A stretch of DNA of 64,000 nt, from the NCBI RefSeq assembly GCF_005047655.1, contig NZ_SUKF01000006.1, forward strand, positions 1-64,000. The letters are read 5' to 3'. The notes beneath the pieces are model-generated. The model was not told the DNA's origin. It made no database searches and was given only the letters and a program-made list of their open reading frames with translations. The position numbers were made by a program, and so were the translations under genes. Positions 38,983 to 47,900 of the stretch are shown here, one piece after another. This stretch comes from Sinimarinibacterium arenosum (GTDB taxonomy: Bacteria; Pseudomonadota; Gammaproteobacteria; Nevskiales; Nevskiaceae). The stretch's first letter is position 1. Each line of letters opens with the position of its first letter.

Positions 38983-39411
38983 ATGAACAAACTGCTCGAC
39001 ACCCTGAACCCGGTCACCACCTTGGCAGGCCGCATTCTGATCGCGGCGATCTTCGTCACCGCCGGCTGGAGCAAGATCGGTGGCTACGCCGGCACCCAGG
39101 CTTATATGGAATCCGCCGGCGTGCCCGGCGCGCTGCTGCCGCTGGTGATCCTGGTCGAGCTCGGCGGCGGTCTGGCGATCGTCGCCGGCCTGCTGACGCG
39201 CTACGTCGCCATCGCGCTGGCCGGCTTCAGCATCGTCTCGGCCGCGCTGTTCCACGCCGGCAGCGATCCGATGCAGCAGATCCTGTTCATGAAGAATCTG
39301 GCGATGGCCGGCGGCTTCCTGTTCCTGGTCGCCAACGGTGCCGGCAGCATCAGCCTCGACGCCTGGCTGGCCTCGCGTCGTCACACCCCGACGGCGGCAC
39401 TGGCCGCCTGA
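38983..39411 (+). CDS. DoxX-family membrane protein
   Basis: 142 residues with four hydrophobic helices. LAGRILIAAIFVTAGWSKIGG is the conserved first helix and start of the DoxX family, and VELGGGLAIVAGLLTR the second. DoxX proteins accompany quinone/thiol redox enzymes; their exact role is unsettled. The gene follows azoR by 39 bases with GGAG upstream. Confidence 0.9.
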   Translation: MNKLLDTLNPVTTLAGRILIAAIFVTAGWSKIGGYAGTQAYMESAGVPGALLPLVILVELGGGLAIVAGLLTRYVAIALAGFSIVSAALFHAGSDPMQQILFMKNLAMAGGFLFLVANGAGSISLDAWLASRRHTPTAALAA

Positions 39412-39467
39412 ATCACGCGAAGTACCATCAGCAACCCTGCACCCACCGTTCAACCGGAGCGAGGATC

Positions 39468-40328
39468 ATGAAATCACGTCAGTTGCAGCAGATCATTCGC
39501 GGCATGGAAACCTCCGACGGTGCCGGCGTGAAACTGCGTCGCAGCATCGGCGCACAGCCCGGCCTGCGTCTGGACCCGTTCCTGATGCTGGACGAGTTCG
39601 GCACCGAGAATCCGGACGACTACATCGCCGGCTTTCCGCCGCACCCGCATCGCGGTTTTGAAACCGTGACCTACATGATCGACGGCCACATGCGCCATCA
39701 GGATCACATGGGCAACGTCGGTGAACTCAAGAGCGGTGGCGTGCAGTGGATGACCGCGGCCCGCGGCATCATCCATTCCGAGATGCCGCAGCAGGAGTCC
39801 GGGCGCATGCGCGGCTTCCAGCTGTGGATCAACCTGCCCGCGAAGGAAAAGATGAAACCGGCGGCATACCGGGATATCCCGGCTGCCGAGATTCCGCAGG
39901 TCGCCCTGCCTGATGGCGGCAGCGTCAAGGTCATCGCCGGCACGCTGCAGGTCGGCGAGCAACGGACCTCCGGCCCGATCAATCCGGCACCGGATACGCT
40001 GGCGACCGACCCGCTGTATCTGGACATCAGCCTTCCGGCCGGCGGTGGTTTCACCCATCCGGTACACGCCGGCTACAACGCCTTCATCTATGTCTACGAA
40101 GGCAGCGTGAGCGTTGAAGGCAAGACGGTGCCTCAGTACAGCGCCGGTGTGCTCAGCGATGGTGACAGCGTTGCCGTGACGGCCGGTGATGCCGGCGTGC
40201 GCGCGGTGTTGATCGCAGCACGTCCGCTGCATGAACCGGTGGTGCAGTACGGCCCGTTCGTGATGAACACGCGGGAGGAAATCGAGCAGGCGCTCGACGA
40301 CTACCGCAACGGCACGCTGGCCGCCTGA
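39468..40328 (+). CDS. Pirin family protein (first of two)
   Basis: 286 residues. The N-terminal cupin carries the metal ligands in PHPHRGFETVTYMIDGHMRH and the HxH...E set continued by ARGIIHSEMPQ. The C-terminal domain starts near residue 165. GFQLWINLPAKEKM is a family signature. Bacterial pirins have been tied to quercetinase-like activity or redox regulation. It is 56 bases after doxX in the same run. Confidence 0.92.
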   Translation: MKSRQLQQIIRGMETSDGAGVKLRRSIGAQPGLRLDPFLMLDEFGTENPDDYIAGFPPHPHRGFETVTYMIDGHMRHQDHMGNVGELKSGGVQWMTAARGIIHSEMPQQESGRMRGFQLWINLPAKEKMKPAAYRDIPAAEIPQVALPDGGSVKVIAGTLQVGEQRTSGPINPAPDTLATDPLYLDISLPAGGGFTHPVHAGYNAFIYVYEGSVSVEGKTVPQYSAGVLSDGDSVAVTAGDAGVRAVLIAARPLHEPVVQYGPFVMNTREEIEQALDDYRNGTLAA

Positions 40329-40354
40329 AGCCCGACAACGCGAAGGAGACCGCC

Positions 40355-41242
40355 ATGACCCAGCCCGCTGAACCGCAGACCATTGCCACGCGCGACAGCG
40401 TGCTGGGCGAAGGCATGCAGATCCGCCGGGCGCTGCCGGCGCGCCAGAAGCGCACCGTCGGCGCCTGGTGCTTTCTCGATCACTTCGGCCCGCTCGACGT
40501 GACGGAAGGCAAAGGCCTGCGCGTCGGCCCGCATCCGCACATCGGCCTGCAGACCTTCACCTGGCCGATCGCCGGCGAGATCCTGCATCGCGACAGCCTC
40601 GGCTACGAACAGATCATCCGTCCCGGACAGGTGAACCTGATGACCGCCGGCCGCGGCATCGCGCATTCCGAGGAATCCCCGGTCGAACGCTCGCCGCTGA
40701 TTCACGGCGCGCAGCTGTGGATCGCCCTGCCGGAATCGCATCGCCACATCGAACCGGCGTTCGAACATCATCCGGCAGTACCGACTTTCGAGCGCGACGG
40801 CATGCGCGTGACCGTGATGACCGGCGAGCTGCTGGGCGAGCGCTCACCGGTGCGCCTGTACACCCCATCGATCGGGCTGGAAGTCCTCAGCACCGACGGC
40901 GGCGAAATTCAGTTGCCGCTGCGTCCGGACTTTGAACACGCCGTGCTGATGCTCGACGCCGCCGCGCAGATCGACGGTGAAGCACTCGCAATCGGCACGC
41001 TGCTCTATCTGCCGGCCGGCCGCGACCGTATCAACATCCGCAGCATCGGCCCGATGCGCCTGCTGCTGATCGGCGGCGAACCGTTCCCGGAAGAACCGCT
41101 GTTGTGGTGGAACTTCGTCGCCCGCACCAAGGAAGAAATCACCCAGGCCACGCGCGACTGGAACGCCGGTGTCGGCTTCGGTGAAGTGCACGGCTACGAC
41201 GGCGAGCGCCTTCCCGCCCCGCCACCGCCGTGGATGAGCTGA
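40355..41242 (+). CDS. Pirin family protein (second of two)
   Basis: 295 residues. [20 protein letters not shown] and [12 protein letters not shown] give the cupin metal site, and [19 protein letters not shown] the family core. It is clearly different in sequence from the pirin just upstream, so this is not a recent duplication; it belongs to the branch with a C-terminal [13 protein letters not shown] motif. The gap between the two genes is 26 bases with GAAGGAGA before the ATG. Confidence 0.92.
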   Translation: MTQPAEPQTIATRDSVLGEGMQIRRALPARQKRTVGAWCFLDHFGPLDVTEGKGLRVGPHPHIGLQTFTWPIAGEILHRDSLGYEQIIRPGQVNLMTAGRGIAHSEESPVERSPLIHGAQLWIALPESHRHIEPAFEHHPAVPTFERDGMRVTVMTGELLGERSPVRLYTPSIGLEVLSTDGGEIQLPLRPDFEHAVLMLDAAAQIDGEALAIGTLLYLPAGRDRINIRSIGPMRLLLIGGEPFPEEPLLWWNFVARTKEEITQATRDWNAGVGFGEVHGYDGERLPAPPPPWMS

Positions 41243-41294
41243 GCACACATCGCACTGCATCCACGCAGCACCCACACCATCGGGGAGCGATTCA

Positions 41295-41723
41295 ATGAAA
41301 CAGATTTCCAGCGCCCGCGTGACCTCGGGCGACACCGCCTATCGGCATGACATCGTCACCGGCACGCATCATCTGGTTGCCGACGAACCGACCGACGCCG
41401 GCGGCGCGGATGCCGGCCCGGCGCCCTACGACCTGCTGCTGTCCAGCCTCGGCGCCTGCACCGCCATCACCCTGCGCATGTACGCCGAACGCAAGCAGTG
41501 GCCGCTGGGCACGCTGCGGGTGGAGCTACAACTGTTCAAGAACAAGGAAGGCGAAACCCGCATCGACCGGCAGCTGATCAGCGAGGACTCGACGCTCGAC
41601 GAGGCGCAGTGGCAGCGACTGCTGGAAATCGCCGAGAAGACGCCGGTGACGTTGACCTTGAAGTCGGGCGTTCCGATACAGACGCGGCGGGGGCAGACGG
41701 CTGCAATAAGCGGTGCGTCGTGA
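41295..41723 (+). CDS. OsmC/Ohr-family protein lacking the second conserved Cys
   Basis: 142 residues. [18 protein letters not shown] contains the first (peroxidatic) Cys of the OsmC fold. Where the second Cys is usual, in the IAxKCPV helix, the sequence reads [12 protein letters not shown], with Thr. The protein may therefore not form the intramolecular disulfide of Ohr/OsmC; it may act on other substrates or use another thiol. It is the last gene of the azoR-doxX-pirin-pirin run; GGGGAG lies before the ATG. Confidence 0.88.
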   Translation: MKQISSARVTSGDTAYRHDIVTGTHHLVADEPTDAGGADAGPAPYDLLLSSLGACTAITLRMYAERKQWPLGTLRVELQLFKNKEGETRIDRQLISEDSTLDEAQWQRLLEIAEKTPVTLTLKSGVPIQTRRGQTAAISGAS

Positions 41724-41848
41724 ATCGCTGCGGGCACGCTGTACATCAGCTTCGTAAACGAAAGTAACAATCGCGAATGATTGTGAACGCCTGTGTTCAG
41801 ATTCATTTGAAGGGATGTGCAGCCTCGCAGCAGCAAAGGTACGCGTGC

Positions 41849-43339
41849 CTAGTTACCTGTAACGTGTCGTTGGGAACTCCCTGGCACCCCCAATAGCAGC
41901 TCTTGATCGATCTGCTTCGGATCGCGAAATCGCTCGTTGGCGAGAAGCACTCTCAAAACCAGCCTCACATAGTCCGCCGAAAGATTGTGGGCCGGCTTCT
42001 GTGTATTTTCATCGAACTTCACCATCCTGCTTTTCTCAATATTCTTGCTGCCGTGAACGATGGCGGAACGGTATCCATAGATCTTTTTGATATCACCAAA
42101 CGCCTCTACAGGATTCCGCCCAAACGACGCATCGAACCCGGCCAATGCACCGACACGCATTGCCAATTTGTGTGTCATTTCTTGCATTCCGTCATCAGAA
42201 AGAAGGGCTTCCAGAGCGATTGTGGCGTCAAGCACCGCGTCTTCTTCTTCATCTCTGACAAGACACCGATTCAGTCTTTTGAGGGACAAGCTAATCGAGT
42301 TTTGTGGGGCCACAGAAAGTTGCTCAAAAACTTCTGTAATCCGATTGAGTTGATCACTGGATATGGATGGCACCTGATCCATGTTCCAATAGAAATTCTC
42401 AAAATCTGATGGGTAAGCTCGTAAAGTTGCACCCTGAACGCAGGGCAGACCCGCTTCGCTATGCTGATCCCAGCCTTTGGATACAGAATAAATTTGGCCG
42501 TAGCCAGTTTTATTTGTTGAGAAAATTCTTATGGCACCAAAGAATCTATCAATGACGTCAATAGGGTAAGCGCTAGCATCATTCAGTATATTGAAATCCC
42601 ACATGCGTTCTGCATTCGGTACATACCAATCCCTTAGAACTAACGCGTGAGTTGCTGCTTGAATCACCGATTGATGTGCACTCGTGTTATATGACTTAAC
42701 CTTGTACCGAGCCAAGTGCTGTTCGTCCGGGATTCGCACAATTGCAATTCCATTTGCAAGCTCATGTTCATCAGTTAAAAAATCCAAAAATAGTATTGGC
42801 ACAAAAATGTCAATACTTAGCCTCTCATCAAAAATATAAGCAATCGCAGGATCAATAACTTCATCAATGAATTGATTCTGATATTCGAATGATTTGAACT
42901 TATGGATGTATTGGTTAATTGAATTCTTAACGGCTGATAGAATTTGAAATTTATCAATTTGAAGTTTCTTTGCCTCCATCGGCAACGGATCTACAGGTGA
43001 GCTAAAGCGTTTCAGCAGCCGCTCTCGTGATCTGACATACCGAACGAGCGCACAAAAACTTTCAATCTCGTCTTCATCGATCCCCGGCTTGCTACCCCAA
43101 GAATAAAAGCATTGTCCGTAGTCGACCGGCCCTGCCCCCAGCATCGACGACAATTGAGGAAGCCCGTTCTTGCCATAGGAAAGCTGAGGGAAATCGTAGT
43201 AAGAGCCAATATACTTTCCTGAATCCTTTGCTCCACAGACAAGGCGTAACCCATCCTTAAATGCAGCAAGAAATAAATCGCGGTACTCAGCTCTGTATTC
43301 CTGAATAGACGAAAAGAAGCTACTGCTCTCTGTTGTCAT
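41849..43339 (-). CDS. Lone HEPN-domain protein, ApeA-like candidate defence gene
   Basis: 496 residues from the ATG at 43339 (GGAGG 6 bases upstream; an ATG at 43372 lacks one). The N-terminal ~330 residues are unrecognised. The C-terminal ~150 form a helical domain with AVLDATIALEALLS and GYRSAIVHGS, an R-x4-H motif (Arg about 424, His about 429) typical of HEPN RNases, in the layout of ApeA-type proteins. The gene is visibly AT-richer than both flanks and rich in Ile, Asn, Tyr and Lys, a sign of horizontal acquisition. No partner gene adjoins it. A role in RNA cleavage during phage infection is inference. Confidence 0.65.
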   Translation of the reverse strand: MTTESSSFFSSIQEYRAEYRDLFLAAFKDGLRLVCGAKDSGKYIGSYYDFPQLSYGKNGLPQLSSMLGAGPVDYGQCFYSWGSKPGIDEDEIESFCALVRYVRSRERLLKRFSSPVDPLPMEAKKLQIDKFQILSAVKNSINQYIHKFKSFEYQNQFIDEVIDPAIAYIFDERLSIDIFVPILFLDFLTDEHELANGIAIVRIPDEQHLARYKVKSYNTSAHQSVIQAATHALVLRDWYVPNAERMWDFNILNDASAYPIDVIDRFFGAIRIFSTNKTGYGQIYSVSKGWDQHSEAGLPCVQGATLRAYPSDFENFYWNMDQVPSISSDQLNRITEVFEQLSVAPQNSISLSLKRLNRCLVRDEEEDAVLDATIALEALLSDDGMQEMTHKLAMRVGALAGFDASFGRNPVEAFGDIKKIYGYRSAIVHGSKNIEKSRMVKFDENTQKPAHNLSADYVRLVLRVLLANERFRDPKQIDQELLLGVPGSSQRHVTGN

Positions 43340-43506
43340 TGCGCCTCCAATGCCTGCACGTCTGTATTGCACGTTGAGTCATTGCTCATATGTAGCCCCT
43401 CCCTCACAAATCGGCCGTTGCCAGCAAAGCAAAGCTCGACTCATCCTGCCGTATTCCACGACCTTTTCAGCCGCGGGGTAACTGCAGCACTTTTCATCAG
43501 GGGCGC

Positions 43507-43887
43507 TCAGGATTTCGGCTTCGCCAGCAGAGCCTTGAGATTGGCAAACGGCTTGCCGTTCGCCGGTGCGTGCGGGTCCGCTGCCGACGCAGCGCCACCG
43601 CGATGATCGAGCTGCCGCGAATGCTCATTGTCGTGGCAATAGAGGCACAACAACTCCCAGTTGCTGCCGTCGGCCGGGTTGTCGTCGTGATTGTGATTGC
43701 GATGATGAACCGTCAGTTCGCTCAGATTGGCGCGCGTGAATTCGCGCATGCATCTGCCGCAAATCCACGGATACAGTTTCAGGGCCTGCTCGCGATAGCC
43801 CAGATTGCGCTGGGCGGCGTGGCGCAGCTGATCGGAGACCGCACGGTCGAGCTTGGCGTGATCGATTTCGGTTTTCCTGGGGCTCAC
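43507..43887 (-). CDS. yajD: YajD-family HNH nuclease domain protein
   Basis: 126 residues. CGRCMREF and CLYCHDNEH supply four zinc cysteines, and [17 protein letters not shown] is the HNH-type His cluster; [14 protein letters not shown] completes the beta-beta-alpha-metal fold. It matches E. coli YajD in architecture. The cellular role is unknown. It ends 168 bases before the HEPN gene on the same strand and its start overlaps the oxidoreductase stop by 4 bases, so it belongs with the latter. Confidence 0.88.
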   Translation of the reverse strand: MSPRKTEIDHAKLDRAVSDQLRHAAQRNLGYREQALKLYPWICGRCMREFTRANLSELTVHHRNHNHDDNPADGSNWELLCLYCHDNEHSRQLDHRGGAASAADPHAPANGKPFANLKALLAKPKS

Positions 43888-44876
43888 GAAAACACCTGCG
43901 CCAATAGTTCATAGCTGCGCAGACGCTCGGCGTGCCCGTGCAGGTTGCTCACGACCATCACTTCATCCGCGCCGCTGTCGCGCGCCATCGCTTCGATGCG
44001 CGCTCTGACCACGCCCGGCGTGCCGATCACGGTGCGTCGGCGGTACTCGGCCACTGCGCGACGCTCGAACTCGGTATACGGATACGCCTGCGCCTCCTGT
44101 GGGCTCGGCAATGGCAGGAACTCGCCGCGCCCGATGCGCAGCCAGGCCAGGTCCATGGTGGTGGCAAGATGGCTTGCTTCTTCTTCAGTGTCGGCGCAGA
44201 CGACGGCCACGCCGAGAATCGTATGCGGTGCCGGAAACTGCGGTGATGGCTCGAAGCTGTCGCGATAGGCCCTGAACGCCGGCCCGGCCGGCGCTTCGCT
44301 GAAATGACTGGCAAAGCTGTAGCCCATGCCGGCACCACCCGCCATCCGCGCACTCGCGCCACTGGAGCCGAGAATCCAGATCGGCGGCAACGGCACGTCA
44401 TCCGGCACCGCGACGACGTTGCGGAACGGATGCCGGTCTGAGAACTGAATCTGGCCGGTGAATGCGAGCAGGTCTGACAGTTGCGCGGCGAAGTCGTGGC
44501 CATCCGAGGCACGCAGCGCGCGGCTGGCATTCTGGTCCGAGCCGGGCGCGCGGCCCAGACCGAGATCGATGCGGTCCGGATACAGCGCGGCCAGCGTGCG
44601 GAAAATTTCCGCAACCTTCAGCGGTGTGTGGTTCGGCAGCATGATGCCGCCGGAACCGATGCGCAGACGATGCGTGGCGGCGGCGATGTGCCCGATGAGA
44701 ATCTCCGGCGCAGAGCTGGCCACACTGGGCATGCCGTGATGCTCGGCAAACCAGTAGCGCACGAAGCCCAGACGCTCCGCGAGCTGCGCCAGATCCACCG
44801 TGCGGCGGATCGCCTGCGACGACGGGGTGCCGGCGGGAACCGGCGCGAGATCCAAAACCGAAAGCGGAATCGACAT
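43884..44876 (-). CDS. LLM-class flavin-dependent oxidoreductase (luciferase-like)
   Basis: 330 residues from the ATG at 44876 ([14 protein letters not shown]). [38 protein letters not shown] and [13 protein letters not shown] are signatures of the bacterial luciferase-like TIM barrel of the MsnO8/YhbW branch. [13 protein letters not shown] binds the flavin phosphate. It would use FMNH2 and O2 on an unknown substrate. Confidence 0.88.
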   Translation of the reverse strand: MSIPLSVLDLAPVPAGTPSSQAIRRTVDLAQLAERLGFVRYWFAEHHGMPSVASSAPEILIGHIAAATHRLRIGSGGIMLPNHTPLKVAEIFRTLAALYPDRIDLGLGRAPGSDQNASRALRASDGHDFAAQLSDLLAFTGQIQFSDRHPFRNVVAVPDDVPLPPIWILGSSGASARMAGGAGMGYSFASHFSEAPAGPAFRAYRDSFEPSPQFPAPHTILGVAVVCADTEEEASHLATTMDLAWLRIGRGEFLPLPSPQEAQAYPYTEFERRAVAEYRRRTVIGTPGVVRARIEAMARDSGADEVMVVSNLHGHAERLRSYELLAQVFS

Positions 44877-44948
44877 GCCCGGATTGTGGCAGGCCACCAC
44901 GAAGCGTGCTGCACCCGTTCAGCCAATGACGACACCGGAGATGCCGCC

Positions 44949-47900
44949 TCAGCTTTCAGGCGTATGCACCACCCCGCGGTATTCGACCCGCAACAGCTTC
45001 AACTCGCCGATGGCCTGTCCGGCATGCGGCGCCAGATGCAGCTCGCCGTCACGCACCTCGATCCCCAGCAGCGCGTGCATCGCATCGAGCATGCGTGCAG
45101 CGGCGCCGGTGTACCAGCTCCAGCCACCGCGCCCGGCGTGACCTTCACCGTCGTAGACATCGGCCGGCTGCTGGTGCGGGGCCAGGCCGTAGGCGGGATC
45201 GTCCGCCTTGCTCAGCGGCGAGATCTTCAGCCACAGCGCCAGCGCGCGTTCGCGGCAGCGCCGCGCCTCGGCGGCATCGCCCGCCGTCTCAGCCTGCTGT
45301 GCCAGCTGCACATAAGCATCGACCAGCCACGAGGCGCCGTGCGAGTACTGCCCGCCGTTCTCGCGCACGCCGGGCGGATACTCGGCGATGCGTCCCGGAT
45401 ACGGCTGCGAGTGCTCGTCGAACGGCGGCGCCAGCAGCAGCACGCGCGTATCGCGCTCCAGCTTCGTCAGACCGGACTCCAGCGCCGCACGCGCCTGCGC
45501 CGACGGCACCGCGCCAGACAGTGCCGGCCACGCGCTCATCAGGGCACTGGCGTAATCGAGCGTGCTGCCATCATCGGTACTGGCACGCAGATAGTGATCG
45601 GACTGCCACATGGCTTCGATCGGCGCGCGCAGCTGCTCGGCCTGCGCGGTGCGCTGCTCGGCCTCGGCGCTGTCACCGCGACGCTTCGCCACGGCGGCGA
45701 AGTCCAGCAGCACGCGATGCAGGAACAGGCCCAGCCACACGCTCTCGGCCTTGCCCTTGAGTCCGGGCGCATCGAGACCGTCGTTCCAGTCGCCCGAGCC
45801 CAGCAGCGGCAAACCGCTGTGGCCGCGGCGCTGCCAGCTCCAGTCCAGCGCACGCCGGCAGTGCTCGTACAGCGAGCCATGTTCGCGTGACGGCCGTGGC
45901 GCGAAGAACACGCCCTCCTGCCCCGCCGGCAACGGCCGCGCTTCGAGATAGCGCAGATCCTCGTCGAGGACTGCGGCATCGCCGCTGGTTTCGATGTAGC
46001 GCGCCACCACGTAGGGCAACCACAAATGCGGGTCCGACGCGGCGGTGCGCACGCAGATGCCGGTGTCGCCGGCGGCGGCTCGGTGCCACCACTTCGGCAC
46101 GTCGCCTTCGACGAACTGCTGCGCGGCGTGCAGCAGGATCTGATCGCGTGCCAGCTGCGGTGCCAACCGCGTCAGCGGCAACACATCCTGCAGTTGATCA
46201 CGGAAACCCCAGGCGCCGCTGCGCTGGTTCGGTCCGGTCCGCCCCCACAGCCGCGCGGTCAGGATCTGGTACGGCAGCCAGTCGTTGATCAGACGATCGA
46301 TCTCCGGCCGCGTGGTCTGCACGCGCAGGCCACCGAGCACAGCATCCCAGTGTTCACTGCTCTGGCTCAGGCTCGCCTGCACCGCCGCCATATCGCGATA
46401 GCGCGCCGCAAGTTGCTGCGCCGCCTTGAGCTCGGCGCACTGCCCCAACGCCAGCGTGTAGACAAACGCTTCACCGGGCGCGAGCACGACGTCCTGCATG
46501 AACACGGCCGCACGGTCGCCGTCTGCGGACGCATCCGCTGCGGCGCCGCTCGCCGCGTGAGAAGCTGGCGTCGTCTGCAAGGCCTGCGGCCGCGACAGAT
46601 CGCCGGCCGCACCCAGAAAGGCGCCGCGATCGCTGAGCACGCGTGGCCGGTCGAGACTGGTCGCGACAAACGCCCAGCCGCGTTCAAAGTCGTTGTCGGC
46701 GCGACGGAACAGCAGGCAGCCTGGCTCTGCATCGAGCACCTGCAGCGCACCGCGACTGTCAGCCGGCGTTTCCGCCAGCACGATCTGGCTGTAGCTCGCC
46801 AGCTGCAGCTTGCGCGGCGTGGTGCCGGTATTGCGGACCTCGAACCGGCGCAGCTGCACCGGTGCATCCGGCGCGATCCAGGCGTCGAGCTGCAACGCCA
46901 GATCCGCCGCCTGCGCCTGATAGCGCGCCGTGCCCAGACCGAAATGCGCACTGTGCTGCACATCGGCGCGCCGCAACGGCACCTGGGTCGGCGCATACAG
47001 CTCGTCGCTGTCGACGTCACGCACGTAGAACACCTGCCCCGGCGCCTGCGTCGGCACGCTGTCCGGATCGAACGGCGTCAGCGCGTTCTGCTGCGCGTTG
47101 CCGGCGAAGGCAAACAGGCTGCCATCGCTGCCGGCGACCAGACCGTGCCCCAGTGCATTGGCCATGACATGCGTCCACGGCCGTTCGACATTCATCGGCG
47201 CAATGAGACTGCGGCCGTCGTCGGAGAACGGGTCGGCACCAGCATGCTCATCTTCCGGCAACAGCAGCGCGCGATGGCGCAGGTGCAACGCCGCGAGCGC
47301 ATCCGCGTCCGGCTTGCTGCGCCCGAGCGCACGTGCAATGCGTTCGGCCGCCTGCGCCGGAGTGGCCGCGTAGCCGTCGACAAACTGCACGGTCTGACGG
47401 GCGCCGGGCGCCAGCGTCACGCGCACGCGCAGACTCGCGGCGGGGTCGAAGCTGTACAGCAGTCCCTCGTCATCGAGCGCGCGCGGCGCCCGTCCATTCA
47501 GCAGTGCCGGCGCGGCGGCGGTGCCGCGACCGAGGAAGCGCGAACGGCTGTCCTCATAACCGGTCAGCACCACCGCATCCGACTCGCCCACCGCATGGAA
47601 CACGCATTCGTTGCAGGGGCGGCGCCGGGTCGGATCGCGCTCGGCGGTGCGCATCAGGCGGTTGCGCGCGATGACGGCGCCGAGTGTGCGTACGAAGGTG
47701 GTGCCGACATGCATGCCGGCGTACGGCGGTGTCCGCCGATAGTCGTCGACCGGCCCCAGCGCAAGCTCCTGGTAACTGGTCAGCTCGATCACCCGCTCAC
47801 GATCTTCGGTGTTGTGCAGCGTGATCGCCCAGCGCTCGGTCGGATCGACTGCGTCGATGCTGATGTGTGCGTCCAGCTCCAGGCCGGGTGCGCTGCGCCG

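Noticed and set aside
41903-42409. 168-codon plus-strand frame inside the HEPN gene, considered as a possible antitoxin
   Set aside because: It is fully antisense to the HEPN coding sequence, has no ribosome binding site, and no antitoxin features.
41724-43506. Search for direct repeats or att-like sites flanking the HEPN gene
   Set aside because: Comparing the left and right flanks by eye showed no convincing repeat; a mobile element boundary cannot be claimed.
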